DNA of 64,000 nucleotides, from contig CM042013.1 of assembly GCA_023525715.1 (NCBI GenBank), positions 76,553,494 to 76,617,493 on the forward strand, given 5' to 3'. The translations under genes and the position numbers were made by a program. The notes beneath the pieces are model-generated. The model was not told where the DNA came from. It ran no database searches and worked only from the letters and a program-made list of their open reading frames with translations. The DNA comes from Cichorium intybus (Eukaryota > Streptophyta > Magnoliopsida > Asterales > Asteraceae). Below, one piece after another: positions 11,250 through 22,717 of this stretch; the stretch's first letter is position 1, and every line of letters starts with the position of its first letter.

Positions 11250-13097
11250 TGTAAGACCCGTATCCTGATTATAACATATACTTAAAATAAGAGTGTTAGG
11301 AATTATATGATTTTTGGTAGTTATAAAGCTAAGAAAAACTTTAGTTACACTTTCATATAAAATCAGCATTTTGTGTCGTTTTTAGAAAAATCATAATTAA
11401 TTCTAGGAAAACTGTTTGGACCTCAAACCAATGCACAAAGTTTAAAAATTGAGTCTAGTACAATTACCAAAAATAATAGTAAGCTTGAAAATGAGATTAT
11501 CTATGGTAAAAAATGCAATCTTTACTGATTAGTTCGGAATTGACAGATTAGATAGTCTGTTTTCAAAAATTCATAATAAATCATAGAAAAATCGTATAAA
11601 TACGTAAAATACATCCCTGGAAAGGTATTGAGATGAATTTTCTGAATATCAAATAAAAACGTGAATTTAATGGGTTTAAGATCGGCTAAACCAGTCTTGA
11701 ACAGACTGATTCTAGAAGGCCTTTAATTTCAACAAAATTATATTATTAAAATCTTTTGTCAAAAGTGTCATGCCATTTTTTATTCAAGAATTCAAGTATA
11801 AATACCCCCCCAAAACATCTCATAAACCACACCAACAAATCTCAATCCAATATATAGAGGTTTCTAAGTACTAGAGTGTAAGAAGTGAGCGGAAGGAAGC
11901 TTAAAAGTCTAGCGAAGAAGTTATAGGTTCCGACGACTGGTCATAAGGTAACTACAAACTTTTCTATAGCTTAATTAGGTATTGTAAAATAGTTTTTGTG
12001 TTAAGAAGTAGAATATTTAATAAGTATAACATATGTTATATTATACTAATTTCTAACAATAGTAAACAAAAACCTTAAAATGTCGTTATTATAACAATTC
12101 GTAATTTCCGAATATAATACCGATTGATTTACTTACGAGGACGGTGACTAGGCCGATTACTTGGGATCTGGTTGTTGGATTTTCCGAAAGGCTAAAATGC
12201 TGAAAGGATCCTGCCACTACATCTAATCTTCTACCTGGCCGTTCTTTACTTGATAAATCATGGAGTATCATATTGGAATTATTGAAGGGTTTAATGATGC
12301 GACTATAATATAGTTAAGGATTAAGAAATGATAGATTTCTTATTATGTTAACAGTTAAAGTTGAAGGAAATACAAAGCCGAGAAAGATAAACGATATAGT
12401 CAACTATAATCAGGTGAGTCTTCTCACTATACTATGGGTGATATTGCATGCATAGGAAGGAAGATAGGTTAGACTAAGGTTGTCTTACCTGTTATGATAA
12501 TTGTATGAATTATTGCTATGATAATGATTGTTTGTGGACGGAACGAGATAGCCCGCGAGCCAATAGGCGGAACGGGAATAGCCTGCGAGTCATTAGACGG
12601 AACGGGATAGCCCGCGAGCCAATAGGCGGAACGGGAATAGCCCGCGAGTCATTAGACGGAACGGGAGAAGCCTGCGAGCGATAAGACAAGAACGGGAATT
12701 TCTCGTGAGTCTTCAGCGGAACAGGGATAGCCCGCGAGTCTCACAGACATATGAATGGTTATGATGTGTTGTATGTTATGTGATGGATCGTATGGTATTT
12801 TGAGGAACTCACTAAGCTTCGTGCTTACCCTTTCCCTATATAAACTATTGTTTCAGGTACGTCAGGTACCATAGATGGCAAGGCGTGACATGTATACACT
12901 ATGCTGCTTCATTGGAGAACTGTTTTTGAATTAATATTCCGCTATATTGAGATTTCGTTAACTTCTGTTAATCCTGGGGTGTTTTCATTAAACTTAAAAG
13001 TTATGGAATTTTATGAAAATTAATTAAGTGGCTTTTCTTATATTGAAGTTTTCGTTTAAAATTTTTTAAATTTACCCTAAAATTTTGGGATGTTACA
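11250..13097 (+). mobile_element. Solo LTR of a Ty3-type element with target duplication
   Basis: The unit begins TGTAAGACCCG and ends GGGATGTTACA, with AAATC on both sides (11245-11249 and 13098-13102). It is 1,848 bp and has no internal domain, so it is the product of recombination between two LTRs. It holds a promoter-like TATAAATACC near 11800 and an array of about 30-bp repeats at 12537-12748. It splits the Athila-1 protease, and protease-like reading resumes on both sides. The termini suggest a chromovirus (Tekay-like), which is inference. Confidence 0.9.
12537..12748 (+). repeat. Tandem repeat array inside the solo LTR
   Basis: About seven degenerate units of roughly 30 bp follow the pattern GGAACGGGAATAGCCCGCGAG plus an ATTAGAC-type spacer. 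The motif is GC-rich in an AT-rich LTR. It lies several hundred bases downstream of the TATA-like element. Such arrays in LTRs can bind regulators, but no role can be read here. Confidence 0.85.
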
Positions 13098-13883
13098 AAA
13101 TCCACTGGGTAGAAGAAGTCACCCACTTTGACAATCACGTTTCTTAACTTCCCTCTTGAGACCTTCATGGATTGATATGCTAGTTATAGGACCGTCTTGG
13201 CTGGTTCCAGCTCCTCGTTCTTATATTTATCATATAGGTAACCAGGTAGGATGTTCATGCTGGCCCAGATATAACAATGTGTTCTGGATGATCACATCAC
13301 TGACAGTGACGATGATGTATGGAGAACCAGGGTTTTTCTCTTTTTTGGGCAATGTACCCAACAATGACTCGCTGGCTTTGACTGTAAGGCGCACTTTCTC
13401 TGGTGTTGGAACTTTGACATATTCTTTCTCTTGACATATCTCTTTTAGAATCTGAGGATCCCGCGGCGCGCGTACTTATCAGATCCCGTTTTCGCGGACA
13501 TTGAATTTGGTTCACCGCCTTTGACCCGCGTCGCGCGTTGTTAATTCCCGCGGCGCGCGTACGTATTTCCTTGATTTTTCATTCCTTTCCAAATTTCTCC
13601 AATTTGTATGCTTTTAGTCCCTGTTTTCATTCTTTTCTTCCAAACAAGTCGTGGCACGAAAAGTGAGAATACCAAGGTATACTTAATATCACTAGGCATT
13701 GTCAGAATCCTTGAGTCTTTTGGGGCATCTTTTAACTCGTACCACAAGGGTTGATTAATGGATGGTTTACTTGGTGTGCCTTGCTTCCTTTTTGACCTTG
13801 AGGTTTTCTTCTTCTTCTTGAGGGAAGCTACTGTCGATTTCCCTTCATTATGAATATTCTTTTCTTTGTTTTCTATCCCCATA
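13098..13883 (-). pseudogene. Athila-1 gag/protease junction region, interrupted
   Basis: Minus-strand reading on both sides of the 252-bp mini LTR gives linker and protease sequence: SLKKKKKTSRSKRKQ and LWYELKDAPKDSRI above it, VPTPEKVRLTVKASESLLG below it. The frame continues across the insertion when one GAATC copy is discounted, so coding capacity was intact here when the mini LTR arrived. It breaks again at the solo LTR. Confidence 0.6.
13453..13704 (-). mobile_element. 252-bp mini LTR of the Athila family with target duplication
   Basis: The minus strand starts TGACAATGCCTAGTGATAT, homologous to the first bases of the Athila LTRs, and shares their CpG-rich GCGGCGCGCG block. It ends at TGAGGATCC on the plus strand. 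GAATC flanks both sides (13448-13452 and 13705-13709). Full LTRs of the family are 960-1,109 bp, so about three quarters is missing while both ends and the duplication remain. It is either a solo LTR with an internal deletion or a miniature derivative. Confidence 0.75.
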
Positions 13884-13984
13884 AGATCATCTGTACTTAT
13901 CTTCCTTCATAATGTTTCTGGTACACAACTTTCCACTGCATTCACATGTTCTTTCCCTACGTGTTCAGTGTGTGTTGGATTTAC

Positions 13985-15905
13985 TTATGTGTTTCTATGG
14001 AGCATCCCGTCATCCTTTCTCCTTTGATCCTCAGCCAATTGAGCGATCTTCCGCTCCATGTTGGCGATAGACTTTGTGTTCGCTTGTGTTTGTTGCTGGC
14101 TTGCATTCCTAAATTCATTCATCTTTTTTATCAGATCTGCCTGAGTCTCTGGAGCATTATGATTGTTGTTGGCTATTTTCTTGTTGTTGTTACTGCTACT
14201 TGGACCATTGTTGTTAAGTTGGAACTGTCGTTGCTGATTGGGTGGTGGTCCTTGATAATTGTTCTGTTGGTTGTTGTGGAATTGATTATTACCATTGTAG
14301 TTTTGACTCCCCTGATTATGAGGTCTATACGGTCGTCCGTTGTTGTTACTATATTGGCCTTGCCCGTATACATGGTTCACTTCATGGGTCCTCTACCCTT
14401 GCTGATTGTTTTGTTGCTTGTTTGGTGGTGCCTGCTGAAGAGTCGCCATCAATCTGTAAAATTTCTTGTTTAGTTCCCCAATCTCCTTCTTGACTTCTTT
14501 TTTCCATTCATTGTCAACCCATACAGCTGCTGCCGACGATGTATTGACAGGTTTCCTTGAAGAATAGTTTGTCTTAGAACCGTTGCTCAACTGCTCTAAA
14601 AATCTCCATGCTGCCCTCTGGGTCTTGCATCATGATAGTTCCACTTGACGATGCGTTTACCATAGCCTGGTTGGTGGTGTCTACTCCGTCGAAGAAGAAC
14701 TTCACTAGCTGCCACTTTGGAAACTCGTGATGTGGGCACGATCTCATCAGCTCTTTAAGTCTTTCAGACGCGTCATGGAATGCCTCCCCTGGTTTCTGTT
14801 GGAAATCTTGGATTGCCCTCCTGATCTACTCGTGGGATAAAACTCTTGTAGAAACTTGGTCTTGAGCAGCTCCGACGTAATGATGCTATTCGGTTGCAGA
14901 GATGTAAACCAGTATTTGGCTTTATCCGTAAGAGTAAATGAGAACAACCTTAATCTAAAGAAATTACTGTTTGCGTTTCTAGGGATGTTGGCATTTTCTA
15001 TTGCTAAAAATTCGTACAAATAGTTGTACGGATGGTCCTGTCTATATCCCCTAAACTCTGGTAACACTCCTAGCAACTGAGGTCTGATCTCAATTTGACT
15101 TTACACATTATCAGGAAAATAGATTGGCGATGCATCGTCGTACTCCCGCGGTTGGAAGTGCGACGCAATCGATTGCCTGATCGGTTGAGCAAAATACAAA
15201 GGGGGAACGAAGTTACCGTTATTGTGCAATTCATTGTTGTAATATTGTTGTCATGCCATTGGTTTGATGTTGTTGTTGACGCGGAGGTTCCTGACCTCGA
15301 TTCCACTGCTGGTTCTGGTTAATAGGGTTATTTGGCATCCAACCCTCGTCTTTGTCATGTATGCGTCATCGTATGCCTGATATCCAGCTTGGTACTGATA
15401 CTGTTGTTGTTATTGTTGTTGTTGTTGCGGCTGCATTTGTGGTTGTGGTTGTGGTTGTAATTGTAAAATAGGTGGTTGAGGTTTATGAACAGGTGGTGGC
15501 TATTGTTGTGGTTGCGGGACTTGCACTGGTTAACGTGGACACGGGGTACCATCACGGGACGACACTCCCCATGTTGACACAGCAGATGTAGGATTCCTAC
15601 TAGGGTTTGGGATTGGTTGACTGATGGGTGGAACTGCAGACTGAGTACATGATGGAATAGGTGTAGGGGCTGAAACTACACCACCACCACTACTAGTAAA
15701 GGCTCCATTAGGGCATGTTGGAACGTGGGGAACAAACGATTCCCCCCATTATCTCGTCTGTCGGCTCATTGGTAATATCTTCGACTGACACATCATTTAA
15801 ACTCATATTGACTAACCGCCTACGCACATGATTTCTGCGTGGGGTCCGTTCAACCGCAGTATCGAAAAGAAGAGGTGACGATTGTTCACCCCGACGTGTA
15901 CGCAT
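13985..15905 (-). pseudogene. Athila-1 gag, decayed
   Basis: The minus-strand start is ATG at 15903-15905, about 100 bases after the primer site, giving MRTRRGEQSSPLLFD; the same opening occurs in Athila-4 at 52907. The capsid region at about 15076-14747 reads GVLPEFRGYRQDHPYNYLYEF and TDKAKYWFTSL, a retrotransposon gag domain. A long Asn/Gln-rich region follows (14380-13985), ending with a Met-Glu-Arg-Lys coiled segment. Frameshifts and stops separate the blocks. The protein formed the nucleocapsid shell; it is not functional here. Confidence 0.85.
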
Positions 15906-16000
15906 GCACAAGGTGCAAACGACCGTTAAAAACAAAAACCAAATCAAATACCAAAGCTAAAATCAAAAAAATACCACTGACACAGTACTTCAAGCGCACA

Positions 16001-16020
16001 ACTCCCGGGCAACGACGCCA
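16001..16020 (-). other. Athila-1 primer-binding site (tRNA-Asp type)
   Basis: The minus strand reads TGGCGTCGTTGCCCGGGAGT five bases inside the 5' LTR. It differs by two substitutions from the site at 52789, which complements the 3' end of plant tRNA-Asp. Confidence 0.8.
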
Positions 16021-16025
16021 AAATT

Positions 16026-16988
16026 TGTCCATGACGTCAAAAAAACTAGATTTAATACTTTACAAACACACTAGCTAAGTGGAAGTAAAGGTCGAACCAT
16101 GAAGTCAGTGGTTGAATCTGTGACAGAAATAACCTATCTATAGTGTCACTCTATAGAAAGTGTCGTCCAATACATGTCACGAAATCTAAACAATACGGGA
16201 TTATCGAAAACATAAACTAATGATCATCAACTATTTAAATCCAAATCCCGATCAATCCAATCTAATACATTCTGACCCCGAGGTATAATCAGAAAATCAG
16301 AATCGTAAAACACCAAACAATAGATCAAACGACAAATAATCGTAAATGTAAATCGAAACCGAAAAATAAACGAAACCGAATGCTTGCATAAAAACTAAAC
16401 CAAACCAGAAGCCGAATGTTTCTGACTTCGGTATATAATCCTGAATCACGTGGCCAAACAGATTCTACAAGTCAGAATTGTTGAACACACGCGAATAACA
16501 AAACCCAAAAACACGAAAATAAACTAAAATTACGCAACTACCAACTATCAATAACTGAAATACAAAAATACGAGTCGAAGAGGCCAGAGTTCCACTCAAA
16601 GGCCAGGTCTTCACTCCCGAAACACGAACTGGAAGCCTCTATTATAGTTGTGAAAATTGCCTGGATGCGACGCGCAAGGGTGAAATCCGCGGCGCATCCT
16701 TATCTGTAACCCCCATGTTCACTTTTTGAATTTGAAACTCTTATCCGATACACAGCTGTCACGCGTCGCGCGTGTCTTCATCATCGCGGCATGCGTGTGT
16801 TTTTCGTCTGAGAAGTGGACTTCATTCCAAACTTGACCATTTTGCACGCTTTTAAACCCTGTATTGTATATATTTCGCACACAAGCACTATATACAAAAA
16901 CATGAGTATATAACAGTTTATGATATTTATTTTACTCAGAATAGGGCTCAACGATTACTAAAATACTTGATATTACTAGGCATCGTCA
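16026..16988 (-). repeat. Athila-1 5' LTR
   Basis: 963 bp, homologous to 6743-7729. Its TATA region reads CTATTATAG at about 16637 where the partner has CTATTTATAG, so the promoter has lost a base. It contains the same CpG-rich block. Differences between the two LTRs are spread along the length, so the insertion is not recent. Confidence 0.88.
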
Positions 16989-18407
16989 ATAGACATCGAA
17001 TGTCAGTTGAAAGCTAACATTTATATTCATAAATTCAAGGTAAAAATAAAGCCAAAAATAGAAATCAATGTGAATAACTAACAAATTCAAAAACAGGTAC
17101 GACGAAATTCTCTTGGCAGAGTGGCGATAAGAACAGAAGAGACAATTAATCGGTATTTAAAAAAGAAAATCATTTCCACATCTGAGGGGTAATCTTGGAA
17201 TATTTGTAAAGTATTAACCATCATCAACAAACACTTTTGTTGATACTTTGTCAAGTGATATTTCTTCTAATGTTGTACACAATAGTAGTTCCACCTCATC
17301 CTCATGCATCTGTTTGTAACGTATTAACCATCATCAATAGTAGTTCCACCTCATCTCGTCCTCAACATACATTTTGATCATTCATTTCAAGGTTTGTCTT
17401 GTTATTATAAGCATCAAAATTCTACCAAAATTTGGGTGCAATATGTTTCTCTAACGTTTCCTGCTCATTTCAAGCTTATTTCAAATAATGTTACTCATTC
17501 AGATTAAAAAGTAATATGTACTTAAATCCAGATTGGATGAATTTAGGAAAACAATACTCCCTTTCAAAGGTTAAAACCGAATAAAAGTTCATGTTATTTA
17601 GTCAGTATCAAGATGCTGCTTTAGACATATACAACCACATCACAAAGAACTCAAATGTAGCAAAATTGTAGTAGTAAGTTCGAATCAACTAAAAAAACTA
17701 CTGCAAAGACAAAATATACCTGGAGAGAGATTGAAGGAAGTGTTCTTCGACTAAAGATTAAAGCATGTACTTGCATAGACTAGAAACATTTGATTGGAAC
17801 TTTGAATAAAATGGCGATAAGTCGGCATCATCGCATTTTACGACCATTTATGTTATCTTATGGAAACTATTCCGGCTTTCCAATATCTCAAATATTGAAG
17901 CTTCGGAGAGAGAGTCTAAAAGCCCCAAATTACAAGCCGATGATAACACGTCTGCTATCATTTTGCAGTACTTTTGCTAAAATTTGACTGATTTAACAAA
18001 TGACTAAACCCTAATTCCACAAATCAATCGCGACAAGGAAAGAGTGATGCAGCACTGAGTTCCAAGGACCCTAATATGAAATGGGGTATGAAAGAATATA
18101 AGCTATCGCTGTGATTTTGCCGCTAGTAAATTCAAAACTATGACGTTAATTTGAATTCTTGATCCTGTGATGTTAATTAGAAACCCTAGAACACAAATCT
18201 CATTTCAAGGATTCCGTGATTTTAGAAACCATACAACATAAATTCGAAACCGTGATGTTAACATAATTCGAAGATAGTGAAGAGGGAAAGGAAAATCGAC
18301 TGTCAAATCGAGACAGAGAAAAGGGAAAGGTGTTGATCGATTGCTACTTCTGAAAATCTGAGTCGATATATAGAATCGAGATATAGAAAAGGAAAAGATA
18401 AGACTAA
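16989..18407. other. CACTA interior, no gene seen
   Basis: The stretch begins with the right ATAGA duplication copy. It holds AT-rich sequence and short open stretches without recognisable domains or splice-consistent exons. A part near 17990-18260 contains AACCCTAATTCC-like 5'-leader composition, but nothing codes convincingly. Confidence 0.4.
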
Positions 18408-20089
18408 GGGGTGTGTCGGACGCATGACACCCGCGTGGTGCCACCTCATAAAGGAAGACGCCGCAAACACCGCTTCCCCCCACCCCACGTTCTACGACAA
18501 CCGCGTCTTGAGGACGCCATCTCCTTCATGCGTGAGAACGGTCATTTGACTGTTGAATTCAAATGTGTAGCTGTTGGGAAATTAAAAAAAAAAAAAAAAA
18601 CAACCTTTTTTATATAAACACTATATATACATCTGATTTTTACACACACAAATCACATATTTTACATCTCATATTTACACACGCTAACAAACATCTTACA
18701 TTCAACAATGGACAACGATCCCAACACCCCGCCGTCAAACCTAAACCCATTTCGTGTAGGCGAATATAACCTAAATTATTCGCTGAATTGCACTTTTACG
18801 AGCTTGCTTACGGGTTCGTCCCCACCTGAATACATGTATCCATATCCACCACCACCAAACCAATATCAATACCCGCCACAACCTTACCAATACCCACCTT
18901 TCCAACAACCGTTTCCATCACAACCACCCGTACACTAACCACCGATTCCATCACCACCACCACAAGCATCACCTGATGAGGTCGTGATGGTAACACAACT
19001 GCCCGCATCTTCGTAAAAAAAGAAAAAGAATTATAATTCGTGTAACAAGACACGGAACGCTCAAGACGCAAAGGTTCTATTGACGCAAGACGAAGAAGTT
19101 CAAGTGGTCAAATAGTGGCTTGCTATTTCCACCGATTCCGGAAATGGAAATAGCCAAAATTCGAAAGGGTTGTGGGAGAGTATTTTAGACCATTATCACG
19201 AAGCGATGGGTCGTGGAGGGTACCGTAACAATGACGGGATTACCAGGAAGTGGCGGAAACTTTGCAAAGAGTGTACCACATTCAACGGAATATTCAACAA
19301 CTTGGTCAACATTCGCTGAAGCAACGAAAACGAGTTCCAACTTTTCAACACGATGATGGATCAATACGCTTGAGTAGTTGGAAAACTGTTTGCGCATTTG
19401 AAATGTTGGGAGTTGATGCGAAACGGTACAAAATGGCTATTAACTCCCAATTCCCCCGGCTCGAGCTCAGGATCCAAACGTGGGAGGGTCTCGGAATCCA
19501 ACGAGGACGTTTCTGACGCTAGAGACGCGATCGACCTCGATGACGACGCTTCACCGCAATACGAGATGCCTCCGCCTACCCGTCCGATCGGTCGCCATAA
19601 AGTGAAACGACACGCCTCCGGCTCGTCTTCCAAAGACGAAGTCGTCGAGAAGGTCGATGCTCTTGTTGAACAGTTCTACCGCCACAACAAAATTCAAGAA
19701 ACGCGGTTGGATTTTCAAGTTATGAGCAAATCGGGGACCGAATAAGACCTTGAGGCAATCCACGCGATGAGCGAAAAAGTTTTCAAGAAATATTTAAATA
19801 AGTAGTTTTTTTTAATTTAGGAAATGTTTAATTTTTTGTAATGTTTTTTTTTTAATTTAATGTGATGTCTTTTTATTTTAATTTGAATATTATGGTTTTT
19901 AACTAATATAACGTATTTTTTTAATTTAATATAATGTTTTGATTTTAATTATAAAAAACGTAAGATAAAAAGGTGACGTGAAAATTAAATTGGATGTCAT
20001 GTTGTCTTGCATTTCCTGGTGTTCCTGGTGACGTGGCGCTGACGTGGCGGCTGTCTTGGAAAGTCTTGCATGTGTTGCATGCACACCCC
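18408..20089 (+). mobile_element. PIF/Harbinger-like non-autonomous element
   Basis: Ends read GGGGTGTG at 18408 and its complement at 20089, and the body encodes only a remnant of the Myb/SANT-type ORF1 of Harbinger elements. Flanking trinucleotides are TAA (left) and ATA (right), near the TWA duplication expected but not identical. The DDE transposase is absent. It sits inside the CACTA span. Confidence 0.65.
18708..19806 (+). pseudogene. Harbinger ORF1-like Myb/SANT DNA-binding protein, decayed
   Basis: The start ATG is at 18708 with MDNDPNTPPSNLNPF and a Pro/Tyr/Gln-rich N-terminus. After a stop near 18938 comes WLAISTDSGNGNSQNSKG at about 19110-19160, then KWRKLCKECTTFNGIFNNL near 19250-19310, the trihelix-like core. 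The acidic, Ser-rich tail includes GRHKVKRHASGSSSKDEV (about 19590-19640). Stops and frameshifts interrupt it at least three times. In the family this protein helps bring the transposase to the ends. Plant databases often give related proteins NAM-associated or unrelated names. Confidence 0.75.
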
Positions 20090-20318
20090 ATAGCCTAATA
20101 TGTTTCAAAATTTTCGGAATGACGCTTGTTTATTTGCATAATTATAAAACAACACTTGAATATGACAGACATTTTTCTCTATTGCGACACTAAAATACGA
20201 CAAACATTTTTGTCTGTCATAAATCTTTAAAATTTTACACGAGATGACATGATTTTTATGAGAAACGTTTTTGTTTGTCATTATTCGTTTTTCATGAAAA
20301 ACCATTTTTCTAGTAGTG

Positions 20319-21049
20319 ACAACTGACAAGTTACCATTCTTTCCAAACATTGACTCTTTATATGTGTACTTTCTCGCAAATAACATAACATATGTTTTTA
20401 TAGAAACTCTTTTATGCCTATTATAACTATTATGTATATAGATATTATTCTATTACTTAAAAAGCGTGACTTTGGACCGTGTTGTTTTAAGTTGTTCACG
20501 TTTTTTTCTTACCTTTTCTTTATGGGTTTTCAAAGTCGACTTTAAATGCGGGTCAAGGGCTTTATTCTTTTTGCCTTAGACACGTGGTCTTCACATGTAT
20601 TTTCTTCTTATACCCTTGCCGCTTCATCTTCTTTCGATAGTTCTTCGATTGGAGTCTGTACTACTGTGGCGAATTCACGTCCTGCAGGTGGTCTTTCATC
20701 TGTGGTCTTTCATCTGAGGTGTTCTGCGATTTGCTTTGCATGTTGTTGGCTTCCGCTTTACTTTCATCGTTGTGCTCAGCATGTTCACCGCTTGCATTTG
20801 ACGACTGAACCTCTTCTTCTCCGACGATCCTTCTTCACCTAGCTGCTGTTGTCCTCCTGATCGGTCCCTCAGCATGTTCACCGCCATCCATAAACTAGAA
20901 ACGAATTGAGGGAGGTAGTATTCGGTTTCTAGATTCCTAAATTTCTCGCTTCCAATGGGATGACTTCGAATCGTGGATTCCGTTTTCACATGCGTTGTGT
21001 TGAAATTGTTTGTTTTGGTTCTCCGATTGATCGATTACTTCAATTCCCC
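20319..21049. other. Flank of the CACTA element, no gene seen
   Basis: AT-rich sequence. A 17-base direct repeat CTCAGCATGTTCACCGC occurs near 20777 and 20867. No intact coding region is recognised; the stretch could be the 5' leader of the exon-like sequence beginning about 21050. Confidence 0.35.
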
Positions 21050-21186
21050 CCAAAAGTCTCCCTTTTCACCAATTTCTTGCGCTTCTTCAACCTCCCCGAG
21101 ACCACCTTCTCCGTCGCCGGAAGTTGGTCCAGAGACAGCAGAATCCTGCGTCAATTTGGGCCTCACCCTCTTTTCCAAAGGACGGG
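21050..21186 (+). pseudogene. First-exon fragment resembling a plastid TPR protein
   Basis: An open segment rich in Ser and Pro (transit-peptide-like) leads into GPETAESCVNLGLTLFSKGR, which resembles the first helix of a tetratricopeptide repeat. A GTACTT donor-like site follows directly. No second TPR exon follows on this strand; the next exon set belongs to something else. The family call is from memory of TPR helices and is tentative. Confidence 0.4.
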
Positions 21187-21642
21187 TACTTCCATTAATA
21201 CTAATATTTTAATTCGGTTGCAGCCCCAAGTTATCATTGCTTATTGTATAGAAATTCATCCGATTTTATATGTTGGAAATGATTGCTGTTGTTTTTTTTC
21301 AACTTTCGATTACCTTGCTTTTGATGTTTCTAGGATTCTATCAATTCGCTCCATTGTTATGGATATTACCACAAATTTTTTAGTTTATATTCAGTGGCCG
21401 AATTTTAGATTTGAATGTCCACTATCATAATAATTTTTTTTCCATGTCTACATTTTGGAATGGTTTCTTAAAGTTGAACTTTTTAAAAGCTGATAAGAAT
21501 TGGTTTGGTTTCAGGTACCATATGTTAAAATGCTTAATACATCCATAAAATCCTGACAATTTTGTTGCTGTGAATTAGGGTCTCATGGTTGATTGTTTTT
21601 GACTGACTTCAGAATACCCAGGTAATTGACAACCCGTTTCAG

Positions 21643-22583
21643 ATTGTTCCCATTCCGAACCATTTCATGTTCCAACGAGTCCAAAATGGATTGAACAGAA
21701 AAACCCTAAAAGCGAAGATTACAAGCTGGAATTGGGGACAATTTCAACAAAGGTTTCGGCGGCTCAAAGCAACAACCTCAGGTATTTCATCGAGAAATTT
21801 ACAAGATTAAAATTAACGTTTAATTCTAAATCAATTTAATGAGTCTTTTAATGCACTGGTTGGTAACCACCACCATTCCTTGGTTTAATTATGTGAATGT
21901 CAAACGAGGAATCGGTGGCGAATGGTTTTACTGTTTTACAAGTTCTATTACAATAATGCATAAACCTTAGTTCAACCCACTATGGGCTTTTTGACTATCG
22001 ACCGCCACTCCCAGTTCAATGCTATCAAAACTAACGAACTGTTTCTCTCTTTTTCATTTTATCTATTTCTAATTTGAAATTTTTACTTTGAATGATTTTT
22101 GTTGTTAGGGTTTTGAAATACGATCTTGAACCAGATAACGAGGTCATGGTATCCTTCTTTTTCTTATTTTTTTCTATAAAATTATTAATCATACAAATAT
22201 CGTCCCTGATTTAGTTTTTTTGGCTGTTTTGGTTCTGTTGTGTGTATATGTGTAATCGTGGCTTTCAAACTACAAAGTTGTAATTAAAAAGTTATAGCAT
22301 TGTGTTTGTGAATTTGGAAGCTATGAATTTCTCATCACATTATATGTTGTTCACAGGGTTTTGGTCTTTTTATGGCTGAATTGGCTAGGGCTCCGTATTT
22401 GAAGTAAGATACCTATTGTGTATACTTTTTTTATGTTTTGTGATTGGGTTCTTCTTATGGCTGAATTTTGGTTGAAAGTTGTATTATAATTGCTCTCAAC
22501 CTTAATGTTCATTTTTTCTGCTATGGTTTGTGGTAATTAGGCAGCTAACTTATGGAGCAATTGCAAGTGGTATGTGTAAAGAG
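21643..22583 (+). pseudogene. Four spliced exons of an unidentified gene
   Basis: Exons at 21643-21781, 22109-22148, 22357-22403 and 22541-22583 each have an AG acceptor and GT donor, and their phases join without a break (2, 0, 2, 0 leftover bases). Together they give about 90 residues, including LELGTISTKVSAAQ, VLKYDLEPDNEVM, GFGLFMAELARAPYL and QLTYGAIASGMCKE. I do not recognise the protein. There is no start codon upstream or final exon downstream, so it is an internal fragment lying directly before the MTM1-like exons in the same orientation. Confidence 0.6.
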
Positions 22584-22717
22584 GTAAGGTTCAAGAAAAC
22601 ATCTCAACTTTCGGGTAGCAAGCGCATCCTTCAGAGATTTGATTTGAATGATCAGGTACATTTATATATATCATTGAAAATGAGTGGCCCTCCAAAGGAA
22701 TGGAATCCTTTTCAGCA

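Larger units (their letters stand above)
6743..16988 (-). mobile_element. Athila-1: defective Ty3/Athila-like LTR retrotransposon
   Basis: LTRs at 6743-7729 and 16026-16988 enclose an internal domain read on the minus strand: a tRNA-Asp-type primer site, gag, protease, an ORF1/env-like region and a purine tract. ATAGA flanks both sides (6738-6742 and 16989-16993), a perfect 5-base target duplication. Reverse transcriptase, RNase H and integrase are missing: protease remnants are followed almost directly by the conserved end-of-pol stretch near 10640-10690. The element was later hit by a solo LTR (11250-13097) and a 252-bp mini LTR (13453-13704). It lies inside the CACTA span. The Athila lineage is inferred from gag, the tRNA-Asp primer site and the extra ORF. 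Confidence 0.9.
5502..20318. mobile_element. CACTA (En/Spm-type) transposon ends enclosing nested insertions
   Basis: The left end at 5502 reads CACTACTAGAAAAA and the right end at 20318 is its exact reverse complement over 14 bases. Both sides have subterminal repeats of the form TGACAGACA in varying orientation, as expected for transposase binding in CACTA elements. The span holds an Athila-like element (6743-16988) and a Harbinger-like element (18408-20089); about 2.9 kb of its own sequence remains, with no transposase recognised, so it is non-autonomous. The 3-base flanks differ (ATG left, ACA right), so either a duplication has mutated or the two ends come from separate copies. Confidence 0.7.

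Noticed and set aside
12537..12748. Regularly spaced repeats considered as a CRISPR-like array
   Set aside because: The context is a plant LTR, the units are degenerate and the spacers are also repeated.
13946..14473. Plus-strand open frame of 175 codons, rich in Val, Leu and Ile
   Set aside because: It is the antisense of the Asn/Gln-rich Athila-1 gag tail; the minus-strand reading matches Athila-4 gag.
20449..20470. TTCTATTACTTAAAAAGC considered as a Helitron 5' end
   Set aside because: The TC is preceded by T, not A, and no 3' end pairs with it.
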